A DNA stretch of 64,000 nucleotides, taken from assembly GCF_900090275.1 (NCBI RefSeq), contig NZ_LT607755.1, positions 5,518,001 to 5,582,000 of the forward strand, given 5' to 3'. Source of the stretch: Micromonospora zamorensis (lineage in GTDB: Bacteria; Actinomycetota; Actinomycetes; Mycobacteriales; Micromonosporaceae). Positions 21,827-34,152 of the stretch are shown piece by piece (the first letter of the stretch is position 1; every line of letters starts with the position of its first letter). A model generated the notes under the pieces. The model was given only the letters and a program-made list of their open reading frames with translations. It made no database searches and had not been told where the DNA came from. The position numbers and the translations under genes were made by a program.

Positions 21827-22201
21827 TCAGCTCTTCTCCTTCTTCGCGCCGTAACGGCTGCGCGCCTGCTTGCGGTTGCGGACACCCTGGGTGTCCAGCG
21901 AGCCGCGAACGATCTTGTAACGCACGCCGGGGAGGTCCTTCACCCGGCCACCGCGCACGAGCACGATCGAGTGCTCCTGGAGGTTGTGACCGACGCCCGG
22001 GATGTAGGCGGTCACCTCGATCTGGCTGCTGAGCTTCACGCGAGCGACCTTGCGCAGCGCCGAGTTCGGCTTCTTGGGAGTGGTGGTGTACACGCGGGTG
22101 CACACGCCGCGCCGCTGAGGGGAACCCTTCAGCGCCGGGGTCTTGGTCTTGGTCGTCTTCGCCTGGCGGCCCTTTCGGACCAGCTGCTGGATCGTGGGCA
22201 C
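21827..22201 (-). CDS. rpsL: 30S ribosomal protein S12
   Basis: 124 residues starting (GTG)[17 protein letters not shown]. The decoding loop [14 protein letters not shown] and the segment [14 protein letters not shown] are wild type at both classic streptomycin-resistance lysines (43 and 88 in E. coli numbering), so S12 predicts streptomycin sensitivity. I chose the GTG at 22201; longer in-frame reading upstream falls in the leader. It is the first gene of the str operon. Confidence 0.98.
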   Translation of the reverse strand: MPTIQQLVRKGRQAKTTKTKTPALKGSPQRRGVCTRVYTTTPKKPNSALRKVARVKLSSQIEVTAYIPGVGHNLQEHSIVLVRGGRVKDLPGVRYKIVRGSLDTQGVRNRKQARSRYGAKKEKS

Positions 22202-22314
22202 CGGGTTTCTCCGCTCCCTTCGGCCGCATTCGCGGCCGCGCCGTCGCTCGTTAGCCGGCCTGATGACCGGCTCTCCTACATTCCGACCAGGGTCACCTTG
22301 CGGAGACCCCGGCA

Positions 22315-22334
22315 CCCGCGGTCGGGCGTGTCGC
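22315..22334 (-). promoter_or_regulatory. 20-nt leader element shared by rpsL and rpsJ
   Basis: Reads GCGACACGCCCGACCGCGGG on the minus strand, identical to 17505-17524. It lies 114-133 nt before the rpsL start and about 155 nt after its predicted transcription start. I see no open reading frame or terminator in it. The rest of the 515-nt gap between rpsL and the DUF4190-like gene holds only the promoter and palindrome listed next. Confidence 0.6.
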
Positions 22335-22465
22335 CCTCGTCACGGCCCCGTTGCGACGCTTTCGCGTGCGTACCGGGTTTGTTCACCGGTGCGCGGGTCG
22401 CCCCGCCCCGGATCTTTGGCTTGTCGTGCCGCCGCCCGGACTCCGGGGACAGCGCACGCACGAGT

Positions 22466-22485
22466 TGCCCGGGCATGCCCGGGCA
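22466..22485 (-). promoter_or_regulatory. 20-nt perfect palindrome at the predicted rpsL mRNA 5' end
   Basis: TGCCCGGGCATGCCCGGGCA is fully self-complementary. It begins 10 nt downstream of the predicted -10 hexamer, at or a few bases beyond the likely transcription start. It could be an operator or, in RNA, a 5'-end structure affecting initial transcription or stability. Confidence 0.5.
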
Positions 22486-22494
22486 CAAGGGGAA

Positions 22495-22523
22495 AGAGTA
22501 CCTACCACAACCGCCCAGGTCAA
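22495..22523 (-). promoter_or_regulatory. Candidate sigma-70 promoter of the str operon
   Basis: Minus strand: -35 TTGACC (22518-22523), 17-nt spacer, -10 TACTCT (22495-22500). This is the best consensus match in the window and would yield a leader of about 287 nt before rpsL. Confidence 0.65.
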
Positions 22524-22716
22524 AACGGAATGGCCCGGCGACTGTCTCACATCCGCCGGCCGGATCTCGTCCTGCCCCGTCGCCCGCGATGGGCACCTGC
22601 AGACACAAGTGTACCGGCTTCCCCGCGCGGCCACCCGTCGGCCCCGGGCCGGCACCAGGCCGGCACCGGGCAGTCACCGCGGGGCCTCCGCATCGCGGAC
22701 CGGACGGTGACGGGCC

Positions 22717-23598
22717 TCAGGCCAGGGTGAGAAGCAGTGCCAGGCCCAGGCCCAGGAGGCTGAGCACTCCTCCCGCCACGCCACAGCTGATTCCGGCCAC
22801 GGCAAGCCCACGGCCGGTGAACCGGACCGCGGGAGGCGCCACCGGCCGACGGATCTGCCGCTGACCGAGCAGACCGGTGACGATCGCCGCCACGCCGGCC
22901 AGCACCCCGAGCACGGTGAACGCTCCGGAGGCCCAGGCCCCGCCGTCGTCCTTGAAGCTCACCCCGAAGCAGATCACCAGCAGCGAGACCAGGACCGAGG
23001 CCACCCCGGCCACCAGCGCCCCGACGGCCAACCCGGAGGTGACCGGCGCCACGTCCAGGTGCACGACACCGAACGGCGTGCCGGGAACCATCTCCACCCG
23101 CTTCGGCGGCCGGCGTTGGTCATCGGTGGGCGGCGGCACCGGATGCCCGGTCATGCCACCCCAACCGGGTGCGTGACCCGGTGGCGGCGGACCCCAACCC
23201 GCAGGCACGCCGGGCCCGGACGGCGGCGGCCCCCAACCGGGAGGCGAACCAGGTCCGGACGACGGCGGCCCCCAACCCGCAGGCACGCCAGGCGCGGACG
23301 AGGGCGGACCCCAACCGGGAGGTGCGCCAGGCCCAGACGACGGCGGACCCCAACCCGGCGGGGTCGGCGCACCGGAGACCGGGTACGGCTGGCTGGAGCC
23401 GGTCGGGGTGGTCGCGCCCCAGCCGGGGTGCGGCGCGGGAGATGACGGCGCCGGCGATGACGGCGCGCTCGGCGTGGCCGCGGGCGGGTGCGGCTCGCTG
23501 CTCGGGTCCGGTCGCGCCCAGTCACTCGGCTCGGGCGGGGTCGGCGCGTCCGGATGACCGGCCGGTTCGTCCGCAGGGGGCCGCGCCGGTTCCGTCAC
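22717..23598 (-). CDS. DUF4190-like membrane protein with proline/glycine/tryptophan repeats
   Basis: 293 residues. The first 190 are low complexity, with five 13-residue repeats of the type GWGPPSSGPG (DNA 23185-23357). The last 90 hold two or three hydrophobic helices (SGLAVGALVAGVASVLVSLL; AWASGAFTVLGVLAGVAAIV; GISCGVAGGVLSLLGLGLAL) in a DUF4190-like pattern. I chose the GTG at 23598 because AGGAGG lies 5 nt before it. The N-terminus is probably a disordered cytoplasmic arm. Function unknown. It lies upstream of the rpsL promoter, on the same strand as the str operon. Confidence 0.8.
   Translation of the reverse strand: MTEPARPPADEPAGHPDAPTPPEPSDWARPDPSSEPHPPAATPSAPSSPAPSSPAPHPGWGATTPTGSSQPYPVSGAPTPPGWGPPSSGPGAPPGWGPPSSAPGVPAGWGPPSSGPGSPPGWGPPPSGPGVPAGWGPPPPGHAPGWGGMTGHPVPPPTDDQRRPPKRVEMVPGTPFGVVHLDVAPVTSGLAVGALVAGVASVLVSLLVICFGVSFKDDGGAWASGAFTVLGVLAGVAAIVTGLLGQRQIRRPVAPPAVRFTGRGLAVAGISCGVAGGVLSLLGLGLALLLTLA
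23185..23357 (-). repeat. 39-bp tandem repeat inside the DUF4190-like gene
   Basis: The string CCCCAAC recurs at exact 39-bp steps (about 23192, 23231, 23270, 23309, 23348). Each unit encodes a 13-residue GWGPP repeat in frame, so copy number changes would keep the reading frame. Confidence 0.85.
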
Positions 23599-23698
23599 GA
23601 GGTCCTCCTGTCGAAAGGGCACCGCCGCCGCACGGCGGACACCGGCCAGGCTACCGCCGAGGGCACCGCCGTCCGCGCCCGGCGCGGCCACGGGCGGC

Positions 23699-24067
23699 TC
23701 AGTCCATGTTCGCCGGGTAGTCATGGCCGAACGGCGCGCCGGCCAACCGCACCACCCCGATCACCACCGCGGCCACCACGGTGACCGCGACCAGCACGAG
23801 GCCGGTCCAGGCCATCCGCTCCCCCCGTCGCAGCCAGGCGCCGCCGGTCAGGAAACCCCCCGAGGCGTACGCCTCACGGCGCGCCTGCCGGGCCAGTTGC
23901 AGCGCCACCGTCGCCGGCACCACCCCGCCGATGAAGAGCCCGGTCAGCATGCCGAGCAACCCCAGCGCGAAGACCGCCCGCGCCTTCGTGGCACGGGCCG
24001 GATCCGGGTCCAGCGGGTGGCGCAGGCCCTGCTGCGCGACGGGCACCTGCCCGGGTGCGGTCGTCAT
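23699..24067 (-). CDS. DUF4190-like small membrane protein
   Basis: 122 residues: a polar N-terminus of about 28, then two hydrophobic helices (AVFALGLLGMLTGLFIGGVV and TGLVLVAVTVVAAVVIGVVR) separated by a loop with LARQARREAYASGGFLTGGA. The layout resembles its downstream neighbour at 22717-23598, from which it is separated by 100 nt, so the two may be a divergent pair. Function unknown. Confidence 0.75.
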   Translation of the reverse strand: MTTAPGQVPVAQQGLRHPLDPDPARATKARAVFALGLLGMLTGLFIGGVVPATVALQLARQARREAYASGGFLTGGAWLRRGERMAWTGLVLVAVTVVAAVVIGVVRLAGAPFGHDYPANMD

Positions 24068-24111
24068 ACCCCCATCATGCCGAACTCGGCCCGGGGGTGG
24101 GTGGGTCCGGA

Positions 24112-24151
24112 CACGACGAGGCCCCCGGCGGAAACCGGGGGCCTCGTCGTG
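24112..24151 (-). terminator. 17-bp perfect hairpin terminator after rpoC
   Basis: 24112-24128 (CACGACGAGGCCCCCGG) pairs perfectly with 24135-24151 around a 6-nt loop, 10 nt after the rpoC stop. No U-tract. The position and stability make it the terminator of rpoBC. Confidence 0.85.
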
Positions 24152-24161
24152 CGATCGGTGC

Positions 24162-28049
<3,888 letters not shown>

Positions 28050-28129
28050 TATGTCCCCTATGTCGTCGTCTGTACTGCTAATTCTCGGGCGGGGTCGGGG
28101 GCCGGCGAACCGGCCCCCGACCGCTCACC

Positions 28130-31100
28130 TCAGACCTCTTCGACCGAGCTCGGCTCGCGCCGGGACAGGTCGATGCCCAGCTCCTCAGCGGCCCGGAACA
28201 CCTCGTCGTCGGTCTCGCGCATTTCCAGGGCCACACCGTCGCTGGAGAGCACCTCGACGTTGAGGCACAGCGACTGCAGCTCCTTGAGCAGCACCTTGAA
28301 CGACTCCGGGATGCCCGGCTCCGGGATGTTCTCGCCCTTGACGATGGCCTCGTAGACCTTCACCCGGCCGAGCACGTCGTCGGACTTGATCGTGAGCAGC
28401 TCCTGCAGGGCGTACGCGGCGCCGTACGCCTGCATCGCCCAGCACTCCATCTCACCGAAACGCTGACCACCGAACTGCGCCTTACCACCCAGCGGCTGCT
28501 GCGTGATCATCGAGTACGGCCCGGTCGAACGAGCGTGGATCTTGTCGTCGACCAGGTGGTTGAGCTTCAGGATGTAGACGTAGCCGACCGCGATCGGGTC
28601 GGGCAGCGGCTCGCCGGAACGACCGTCGAACAGCTGCGCCTTGCCGGTACGCCCGATCAGCTGCTTGCCGTCCCGGTTGGGCAGGCTCGACTCGAGCAGA
28701 CCGGAGATCTCCTCCTCGCGGGCACCGTCGAAGACCGGGGTGGCCACGTTGGTGTCCCCCTCGGACTCGTGCGCGTCGATCGAGCGGAGCTGGCGCTTCC
28801 AGTCGGCGTCGTCACCCTCGACCTTCCAACCGGTCTTGGCGACCCAACCGAGGTGGGTCTCCAGAACCTGGCCGATGTTCATCCGGCTCGGCACACCGAG
28901 CGGGTTGAGCACGATGTCGACCGGGGTGCCGTCCTCAAGGAACGGCATGTCCTCGATCGGAAGGATCTTCGAGATGACGCCCTTGTTGCCGTGCCGGCCG
29001 GCGAGCTTGTCGCCGTCCTGGATCTTGCGCTTCTGGGCGACGTAGACCCGGACCAGCTCGTTGACACCCGGCGGCAACTCGTCGCCGTCCTCGCGGGAGA
29101 ACGTGCGCACACCGATGACCGTGCCGGTCTCGCCGTGCGGCACCTTCAGCGAGGTGTCCCGAACCTCACGCGCCTTCTCACCGAAGATCGCGCGGAGCAG
29201 TCGCTCCTCCGGGGTCAGCTCGGTCTCACCCTTGGGCGTGACCTTGCCGACCAGGATGTCACCGGGGACGACCTCGGCACCGATCCGGATGATGCCGCGC
29301 TCGTCGAGGTCAGCGAGCATTTCCTCGCTGACGTTCGGGATGTCGCGGGTGATCTCCTCCGGACCGAGCTTGGTGTCCCGGGCGTCGACCTCGTGCTCCT
29401 CGATGTGGATCGAGGTGAGCACGTCCTGCTGCACGAGGCGCTGCGACAGGATGATCGCGTCCTCGTAGTTGTGACCCTCCCAGCACATGAACGCCACCAG
29501 CAGGTTGCGTCCGAGTGCCATCTCGCCTTCGTCGGTGCACGGACCGTCGGCGATGACCTGACCGGCCTCGACGCGGTCGCCCTCGAAGACCACCGGCTTC
29601 TGGTTGACGCAGGAGCCGGCGTTGGAGCGGCGGAACTTGTGCAGCAGGTACGTCCGGCGGTGGCCGTCATCCTGGTGGATGGTGACGTAGTCGGCGCAGA
29701 GATCCTCGATCACACCGCCGACCTCGGCGACAACCACGTCGCCAGCGTCGACCGCGGCCCGGTATTCCATGCCCGTACCCACGAGCGGCGCCTCGGCCTT
29801 GACCAGCGGCACTGCCTGGCGCTGCATGTTCGCGCCCATCAGTGCCCGGTTGGCGTCGTCGTGCTCGAGGAACGGGATCATGGCGGTCGCGACCGAGGTC
29901 ATCTGCCGGGGCGAGACGTCCATGTAGTCGACGGCACCGGGGACGACGTCCTCGGTCTCGCCGCCCTTACGACGGCAGAGCACCCGTTCCTCGGCGAACG
30001 TGCCGTCAGCCTTCAGGCGCGCGTTGGCCTGGGCCTTGACGAACCGGTCCTCCTCGTCCGCGGTCAGGTAGTCGATCTGGTCGGTGACCCGACCCTCGAC
30101 GACCTTCCGGTACGGCGTCTCGATGAAGCCGAACGGGTTGACCCGGGCGAAGGTGGACAGGGCGCCGATCAGGCCGATGTTCGGGCCTTCCGGCGTCTCG
30201 ATCGGGCACATCCGGCCGTAGTGGGACGGGTGCACGTCGCGGACCTCGAAGCCGGCCCGCTCACGGGACAGACCACCCGGGCCGAGCGCGCTCAGCCGGC
30301 GCCGGTGGGTCAAGCCCGCCAGCGGGTTGGTCTGGTCCATGAACTGGGACAGCTGCGACGTACCGAAGAACTCCTTGATCGCCGCCACCACCGGGCGGAT
30401 GTTGATCAGGGTCTGCGGCGTGATCGCCTCGACGTCCTGCGTGGTCATCCGCTCGCGGACGACCCGCTCCATGCGGGACAGGCCGACCCGAACCTGGTTC
30501 TGGATCAGCTCACCCACGGTGCGCAGACGACGGTTGCCGAAGTGGTCGATGTCGTCGGCCTCGTAGCCGTCCTCACCGGCGTGCAGCCGGCACAGGTATT
30601 CCACGGTGGCGACGATGTCGTCCTCGGTCAGCGTGCCAGTGGTGATCGGCACGCCAACTTCGAGCTTCTTGTTGAACTTGTAGCGCCCGACCTTGGCGAC
30701 GTCGTACCTCTTCGGGTTGAAGAAGAGGTTGTCGAGCAGGGTCTGGGCGTTCTCGCGCGTCGGCGGCTCGCCAGGGCGCAGCTTGCGGTAGATATCGAGC
30801 AGGGCCTCGTCGGCGCCGGCGATGTGGTCCTTCTCGAGCGTGGTCATCATCAGCTCGGACCAGCCGAACCGCTCGCGGATCCGCTCAGCCGACCATCCGA
30901 CGGCCTTGAGCAGGACCGTGACGGCCTGCCGACGCTTACGGTCGATACGAACGCCGACCGTGTCGCGCTTGTCAATGTCAAACTCCAGCCAGGCACCCCG
31001 ACTCGGGATGACCTTGACGCTGGAGAGGTCGCGGTCGGAGGTCTTGTCCGGCTCCTTGGAGAAGTACACGCCCGGGGACCGGACGAGCTGGCTCACCACG

Positions 31101-31561
31101 ACGCGCTCGGTGCCGTTGATGACGAAGGTGCCCTTGGGCGTCATCATCGGGAAGTCACCCATGAACACCGTCTGGCTCTTGATCTCGCCAGTGGTGTTGT
31201 TGGTGAACTCCGCGGTCACGAAGAGCGGAGCGCAGTAGGTCAGGTCCTTCTCCTTGCACTCCTCGATCGAGGCCTTGACCTCGTCGAAGCGTGGCGCCGA
31301 GAAGGAGAGCGACATGGTGCCGGAGAAGTCCTCAATGGGACTGATCTCTTCAAGGATCTCCGCGAGACCCGAGCGTGCGTGCGGGTCGTCCGCCGACCGG
31401 CCCTGCCAAGCCTCGTTGCCGACGAGCCAGTCGAAGGACTCGTTCTGGATGGCAAGGAGGTTGGGGACCTCGAGGTGTTCGGTGATCCTGCCGAATGAAA
31501 CTCGGCGGGGAGCGAATGCGCTCGACGTACGACTGGTCTTCGCAGGGCGGGAAGCTGCCAA
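28130..31561 (-). CDS. rpoB: DNA-directed RNA polymerase subunit beta
   Basis: 1143 residues. The rifampicin region reads [20 protein letters not shown] then [20 protein letters not shown]; relative to E. coli, Asn518 is Thr (codon 30329-30331) and Ser522 is Ala (30317-30319), while Asp516, His526 and Ser531 are unchanged. I chose the TTG at 31561 ([16 protein letters not shown]): GGAAGGA lies 6 nt before it. Longer upstream reading enters the structured leader and is not conserved. It forms the catalytic core with RpoC and alpha. Confidence 0.98.
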   Translation of the reverse strand: MAASRPAKTSRTSSAFAPRRVSFGRITEHLEVPNLLAIQNESFDWLVGNEAWQGRSADDPHARSGLAEILEEISPIEDFSGTMSLSFSAPRFDEVKASIEECKEKDLTYCAPLFVTAEFTNNTTGEIKSQTVFMGDFPMMTPKGTFVINGTERVVVSQLVRSPGVYFSKEPDKTSDRDLSSVKVIPSRGAWLEFDIDKRDTVGVRIDRKRRQAVTVLLKAVGWSAERIRERFGWSELMMTTLEKDHIAGADEALLDIYRKLRPGEPPTRENAQTLLDNLFFNPKRYDVAKVGRYKFNKKLEVGVPITTGTLTEDDIVATVEYLCRLHAGEDGYEADDIDHFGNRRLRTVGELIQNQVRVGLSRMERVVRERMTTQDVEAITPQTLINIRPVVAAIKEFFGTSQLSQFMDQTNPLAGLTHRRRLSALGPGGLSRERAGFEVRDVHPSHYGRMCPIETPEGPNIGLIGALSTFARVNPFGFIETPYRKVVEGRVTDQIDYLTADEEDRFVKAQANARLKADGTFAEERVLCRRKGGETEDVVPGAVDYMDVSPRQMTSVATAMIPFLEHDDANRALMGANMQRQAVPLVKAEAPLVGTGMEYRAAVDAGDVVVAEVGGVIEDLCADYVTIHQDDGHRRTYLLHKFRRSNAGSCVNQKPVVFEGDRVEAGQVIADGPCTDEGEMALGRNLLVAFMCWEGHNYEDAIILSQRLVQQDVLTSIHIEEHEVDARDTKLGPEEITRDIPNVSEEMLADLDERGIIRIGAEVVPGDILVGKVTPKGETELTPEERLLRAIFGEKAREVRDTSLKVPHGETGTVIGVRTFSREDGDELPPGVNELVRVYVAQKRKIQDGDKLAGRHGNKGVISKILPIEDMPFLEDGTPVDIVLNPLGVPSRMNIGQVLETHLGWVAKTGWKVEGDDADWKRQLRSIDAHESEGDTNVATPVFDGAREEEISGLLESSLPNRDGKQLIGRTGKAQLFDGRSGEPLPDPIAVGYVYILKLNHLVDDKIHARSTGPYSMITQQPLGGKAQFGGQRFGEMECWAMQAYGAAYALQELLTIKSDDVLGRVKVYEAIVKGENIPEPGIPESFKVLLKELQSLCLNVEVLSSDGVALEMRETDDEVFRAAEELGIDLSRREPSSVEEV

Positions 31562-31616
31562 GATGCGTCCTTCCGAGGACCGGTGCTGCAGAACGGCTGG
31601 TACGCGTGCACTCCAA

Positions 31617-31664
31617 TGACCCCACCAGAAATATCCGTAAACGGACATTTCCGAGCAGGGGTCA
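31617..31664 (-). promoter_or_regulatory. Nested hairpin in the rpoB leader
   Basis: Outer arms TGACCCC (31617-31623) and GGGGTCA (31658-31664) enclose an 11-bp inner inverted repeat (31628-31638 with 31641-31651). The single inner mismatch is A-C on the plus strand but a G-U pair in rpoB-sense RNA, which favours an RNA structure. It lies 56-103 nt upstream of the rpoB start, inside the predicted leader. Confidence 0.55.
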
Positions 31665-31688
31665 AGTCGGAAGGCAGCGCAAACTAGC

Positions 31689-31717
31689 AGTGTAGCCGAG
31701 AGGCTAACCGCTGTCCA
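31689..31717 (-). promoter_or_regulatory. Candidate sigma-70 promoter of rpoBC
   Basis: Minus strand: -35 TGGACA (31712-31717, five of six consensus), 17-nt spacer, -10 TACACT (31689-31694). It predicts a leader of about 120 nt. The rest of the 570-nt rplL-rpoB gap holds the rplL terminator (32039-32075) and nothing else I recognise between 31718 and 32038. Confidence 0.6.
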
Positions 31718-32038
31718 GCCCACCCCGCAGGTAGTTTGCGGAACGTGCCTCGGCCCCCGTCAACCGGGGTCTGCCGGGCCGCTCAGAACGCAACGTCCCC
31801 ACTGGGCCGCTCGGGTTACTGCGGCGATGGTGCCACCGCTGTCATACCCACATCATGGCCGTCGCAAGCGCGGTGTCTTGCTGGTGTCAGCGTGCCTGGC
31901 AGCCCGGGCCGCGTCAAGAGCCGGTATCCGGGTTGTCCCTTGTTTCCCACCGGAGGGCGACCCGTCACGCTCGTTCGGGTCAATGGTGCCGGTCGTCGGA
32001 GCCCAGCTCAGGGCCGGTCGGCGCCGGATCCACCAACA

Positions 32039-32075
32039 CGGCGGGCGGCGATCCGTGTCGGATCACCGCCCGCCG
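32039..32075 (-). terminator. Hairpin terminator after rplL
   Basis: CGGCGGGCGG (32039-32048) pairs with 32066-32075. After a one-base mismatch GATCC (32050-32054) pairs GGATC (32060-32064) around a 5-nt loop. It lies 57 nt after the rplL stop with no U-tract. It separates rplJL from rpoBC, perhaps partially. Confidence 0.7.
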
Positions 32076-32131
32076 CGATGCGATCGTGTACCGGCTCACG
32101 AGCCGGGACACGCGCGCTGGTGGAGCTCAGG

Positions 32132-32521
32132 TCACTTGAGGGTGACCTTGGCGCCTTCGCCCTCGAGCTTGGCCTTCGCCTTGTCGGCGGTCTCCTTGTT
32201 GACCTTCTCCAGGATGGCCTTCGGCGCGGACTCGACCGCGTCCTTGGCCTCCTTGAGGCCCAGGCCGGTCAGCTCACGCACGACCTTGATGACCTGGATC
32301 TTCTTGCCGCCGTCAGCCTCGAGGATGACGTCGAACTCGTCCTTCTCCTCCTCGACCGGAGCAGCAGCAGCGCCGCCGCCGCCACCCGGGCCCGCCATGG
32401 CGACCGGAGCCGCGGCGGTGACCTCGAAGGTCTCCTCGAACTGCTTCACGAACTCAGAGAGCTCGATCAGCGTCATCTCCTTGAACGCGTCGAGCAGCTC
32501 GACAGTGCTGAGCTTCGCCAT
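32132..32521 (-). CDS. rplL: 50S ribosomal protein L7/L12
   Basis: 129 residues: N-terminal dimerisation helices ([20 protein letters not shown]), an Ala/Gly/Pro hinge at about 42-55, and the C-terminal domain with [20 protein letters not shown] that recruits translational GTPases such as the EF-Tu and EF-G encoded in this window. L12 dimers bind L10. It is 55 nt downstream of rplJ with AAGGA before the ATG. Confidence 0.99.
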   Translation of the reverse strand: MAKLSTVELLDAFKEMTLIELSEFVKQFEETFEVTAAAPVAMAGPGGGGGAAAAPVEEEKDEFDVILEADGGKKIQVIKVVRELTGLGLKEAKDAVESAPKAILEKVNKETADKAKAKLEGEGAKVTLK

Positions 32522-32576
32522 ATCTGGCGTCCTTTCCTGATTCTGTTAAGTAAGAACTGGTGCGCCGTGGGGGCCA

Positions 32577-33122
32577 TCAGGCCGCCTCGGCGCCCTCCTT
32601 CTCGCGCTTGTCCTGCAGAGCTGCCGCCAGGCGGGCGGTCTTCGACAGCGGGGCCTGGAACAGGGCCGCGGCCTTGCTCAGGTTGCCCTTCATCGCGCCG
32701 GCCAGCTTGGCCAGCAGCACCTCGCGGGACTCCAGGTCGGCAAGCTTCGTGACCTCGGCCGCGGAAATGGCCTTGCCCTCGAAGACACCGCCCTTGATGA
32801 CGAGCTTCGGGTTGGCCTTCGCGAAGTCGCGAAGCCCCTTCGCCGCCTCGACGACGTCGCCCGAAACGAAAGTCAGCGCGGTAGGACCGGTGAACAGCTC
32901 GTCGAGGCCGGTGATGCCCGCGTCCGTCGCAGCACGCTTCGCGAGCGTGTTCTTCGCGACCGTGTAGCTGGTGTCGGCGCCGAGCGAGCGCCGAAGCTGG
33001 GTGAGCTGGGAAACCGTCAGACCGCGGTACTCGGTCAGCACGGTGGCGCCCGAGCTGCGGAAGCTCTCGGTCAGCTCAGCAACGGCCGTGGCCTTGTCGG
33101 CCCGGATCGGCTTGTCCGCCAT
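32577..33122 (-). CDS. rplJ: 50S ribosomal protein L10
   Basis: 181 residues: [20 protein letters not shown], then [20 protein letters not shown] and the C-terminal helix that carries L12 dimers. L10 anchors the ribosomal stalk to 23S rRNA and in many bacteria binds its own mRNA leader to limit expression. Here the leader carries a clear attenuator (33201-33229). The ATG follows GGAGGGAC closely. Confidence 0.99.
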   Translation of the reverse strand: MADKPIRADKATAVAELTESFRSSGATVLTEYRGLTVSQLTQLRRSLGADTSYTVAKNTLAKRAATDAGITGLDELFTGPTALTFVSGDVVEAAKGLRDFAKANPKLVIKGGVFEGKAISAAEVTKLADLESREVLLAKLAGAMKGNLSKAAALFQAPLSKTARLAAALQDKREKEGAEAA

Positions 33123-33200
33123 GTCCCTCCTCTCTCGTTACTCGAGGCTGGTCCCCGTCACCGCCGAGGCGGGAACGGGGGCGGAGGCAGCGCGACAACG

Positions 33201-33229
33201 AAAAAGCCCCGGCGCAGGGCGCACGGGGC
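33201..33229 (-). terminator. Intrinsic attenuator of the L10 leader
   Basis: GCCCCGGCGC (33206-33215) pairs with 33219-33229 (one bulged base) and is followed on the minus strand by five Ts (33201-33205), a true intrinsic terminator, 79 nt before rplJ. This is the usual place of the attenuator in L10 leaders (established knowledge), where L10 or L10-L12 binding upstream shifts the fold. Confidence 0.85.
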
Positions 33230-33394
33230 GAGGGCCGACAGATCATCACGGTCGGCGGACCATGAACACTGCCGAGTTACGCTTGCCGCCCTACGCGGGT
33301 CGCCCGATGTCGCGGGGCCTTCGACCGTGCCGAAGCACGGTGACCAGCGGTCTCTGGGTGGTTCCTCATCCGTGAGAACACGGATGACGGTTGA
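33230..33394 (-). promoter_or_regulatory. L10-binding leader region upstream of the rplJ attenuator
   Basis: Structured stretch between the predicted rplJ promoter and the attenuator. It includes the hairpin CACCGTGC-ttcg-GCACGGT (minus strand, around 33328-33345) and CATCCGTG/CACGGATG near 33370. This arrangement matches the ribosomal protein L10 leader family; the exact protein site is inferred, not seen. Confidence 0.6.
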
Positions 33395-33423
33395 AGAGTA
33401 CGCGCCCCGGCCACCAGCGCCAA
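33395..33423 (-). promoter_or_regulatory. Candidate sigma-70 promoter of rplJL
   Basis: Minus strand: -35 TTGGCG (33418-33423), 17-nt spacer, -10 TACTCT (33395-33400). The -10 is identical to the one predicted for rpsL. It lies just after the ABC permease stop, giving a leader of about 270 nt. Confidence 0.55.
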
Positions 33424-33462
33424 ATCGCGGTGGGTGAGCCGCGCCACGGACGCTGGCAGCGG

Positions 33463-34152
33463 TCAGCCCTGGGCCCGCCGCCGCCACAGATAGCCGCCGA
33501 GCACCGCAGCGCTCCAGGCCAGCGCCCACCCGCTCAACCCCAGCAGGGTCAGCGCGGCCGCGTCGCCGCCGGTGGTGCGTGCGGCGGCCATGATCGGCGG
33601 CGCCAGCCAGGGGGCCACCGACCCACTCAGGCCGAGCACCACCGCGCCGACCCCGCCGAGGGCCAGCACCGCGACGCCGTAACCGGCACCGCCCACCGAC
33701 GCCCGGCTGGCCAGCGCGCCGAGGGCAACCGCAGCGGGTACGGCGAGCAGGTGCGCCCACACTCCCAGCGCGAGCCCGACCGGGATCGACCGGTCCCCCG
33801 GGTCGACCGGGCCGGAGACCCCGCCGACCAGCCACGGAAAGAGCAGCGCCACGGCCACCGTCACCAGAGCCGCCACACCGGCGGCGAGGAGCCCGGCAAG
33901 CCGCTCGCGAGCCACCCCGACCGCCACCTGCGCCAGGCGGCGCTGCACGTCTGGCTCCACGTCCAGAAGGATCTTGGTCTGCCAGGCGACGACCGGGAAG
34001 AGGACCACGGCCGAGACGCCGTACGCCTCCGCCGGCTGCGCACGGCCACCGCCGTAGAGGGTGCCGAGAACGACCAGGCCGGCGAGCAACGGGGCCACCG
34101 CTCGCCCGGTCCGCAGGAAACCGGCCAACCTCATCCGCACCAGGGGGATCAC
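33463..34152 (-). CDS. ABC transporter permease-like membrane protein
   Basis: 229 residues, strongly hydrophobic with about six predicted helices (AVAPLLAGLVVLGTLYGGGR; AGLLAAGVAALVTVAVALLF; VGLALGVWAHLLAVPAAVAL; YGVAVLALGGVGAVVLGLSG). It has the composition of a small ABC-2-type export permease but no diagnostic motif. Its GTG start overlaps the ATPase stop (GTGA), so the two are translated together. Substrate unknown. Confidence 0.75.
   Translation of the reverse strand: MIPLVRMRLAGFLRTGRAVAPLLAGLVVLGTLYGGGRAQPAEAYGVSAVVLFPVVAWQTKILLDVEPDVQRRLAQVAVGVARERLAGLLAAGVAALVTVAVALLFPWLVGGVSGPVDPGDRSIPVGLALGVWAHLLAVPAAVALGALASRASVGGAGYGVAVLALGGVGAVVLGLSGSVAPWLAPPIMAAARTTGGDAAALTLLGLSGWALAWSAAVLGGYLWRRRAQG

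Noticed and set aside
23185-23357. Regular 39-bp repeats considered as a CRISPR-like array
   Set aside because: The units are contiguous, in frame and encode a peptide repeat; there are no spacers and no cas genes.
28535-31498. 987-codon plus-strand open frame opposite rpoB
   Set aside because: Same antisense effect of GC-rich third positions; no motif or Shine-Dalgarno.
31562-31723. Longer rpoB start upstream of the TTG at 31561
   Set aside because: The extra 54 codons run through the predicted promoter and leader hairpin and do not resemble RpoB.
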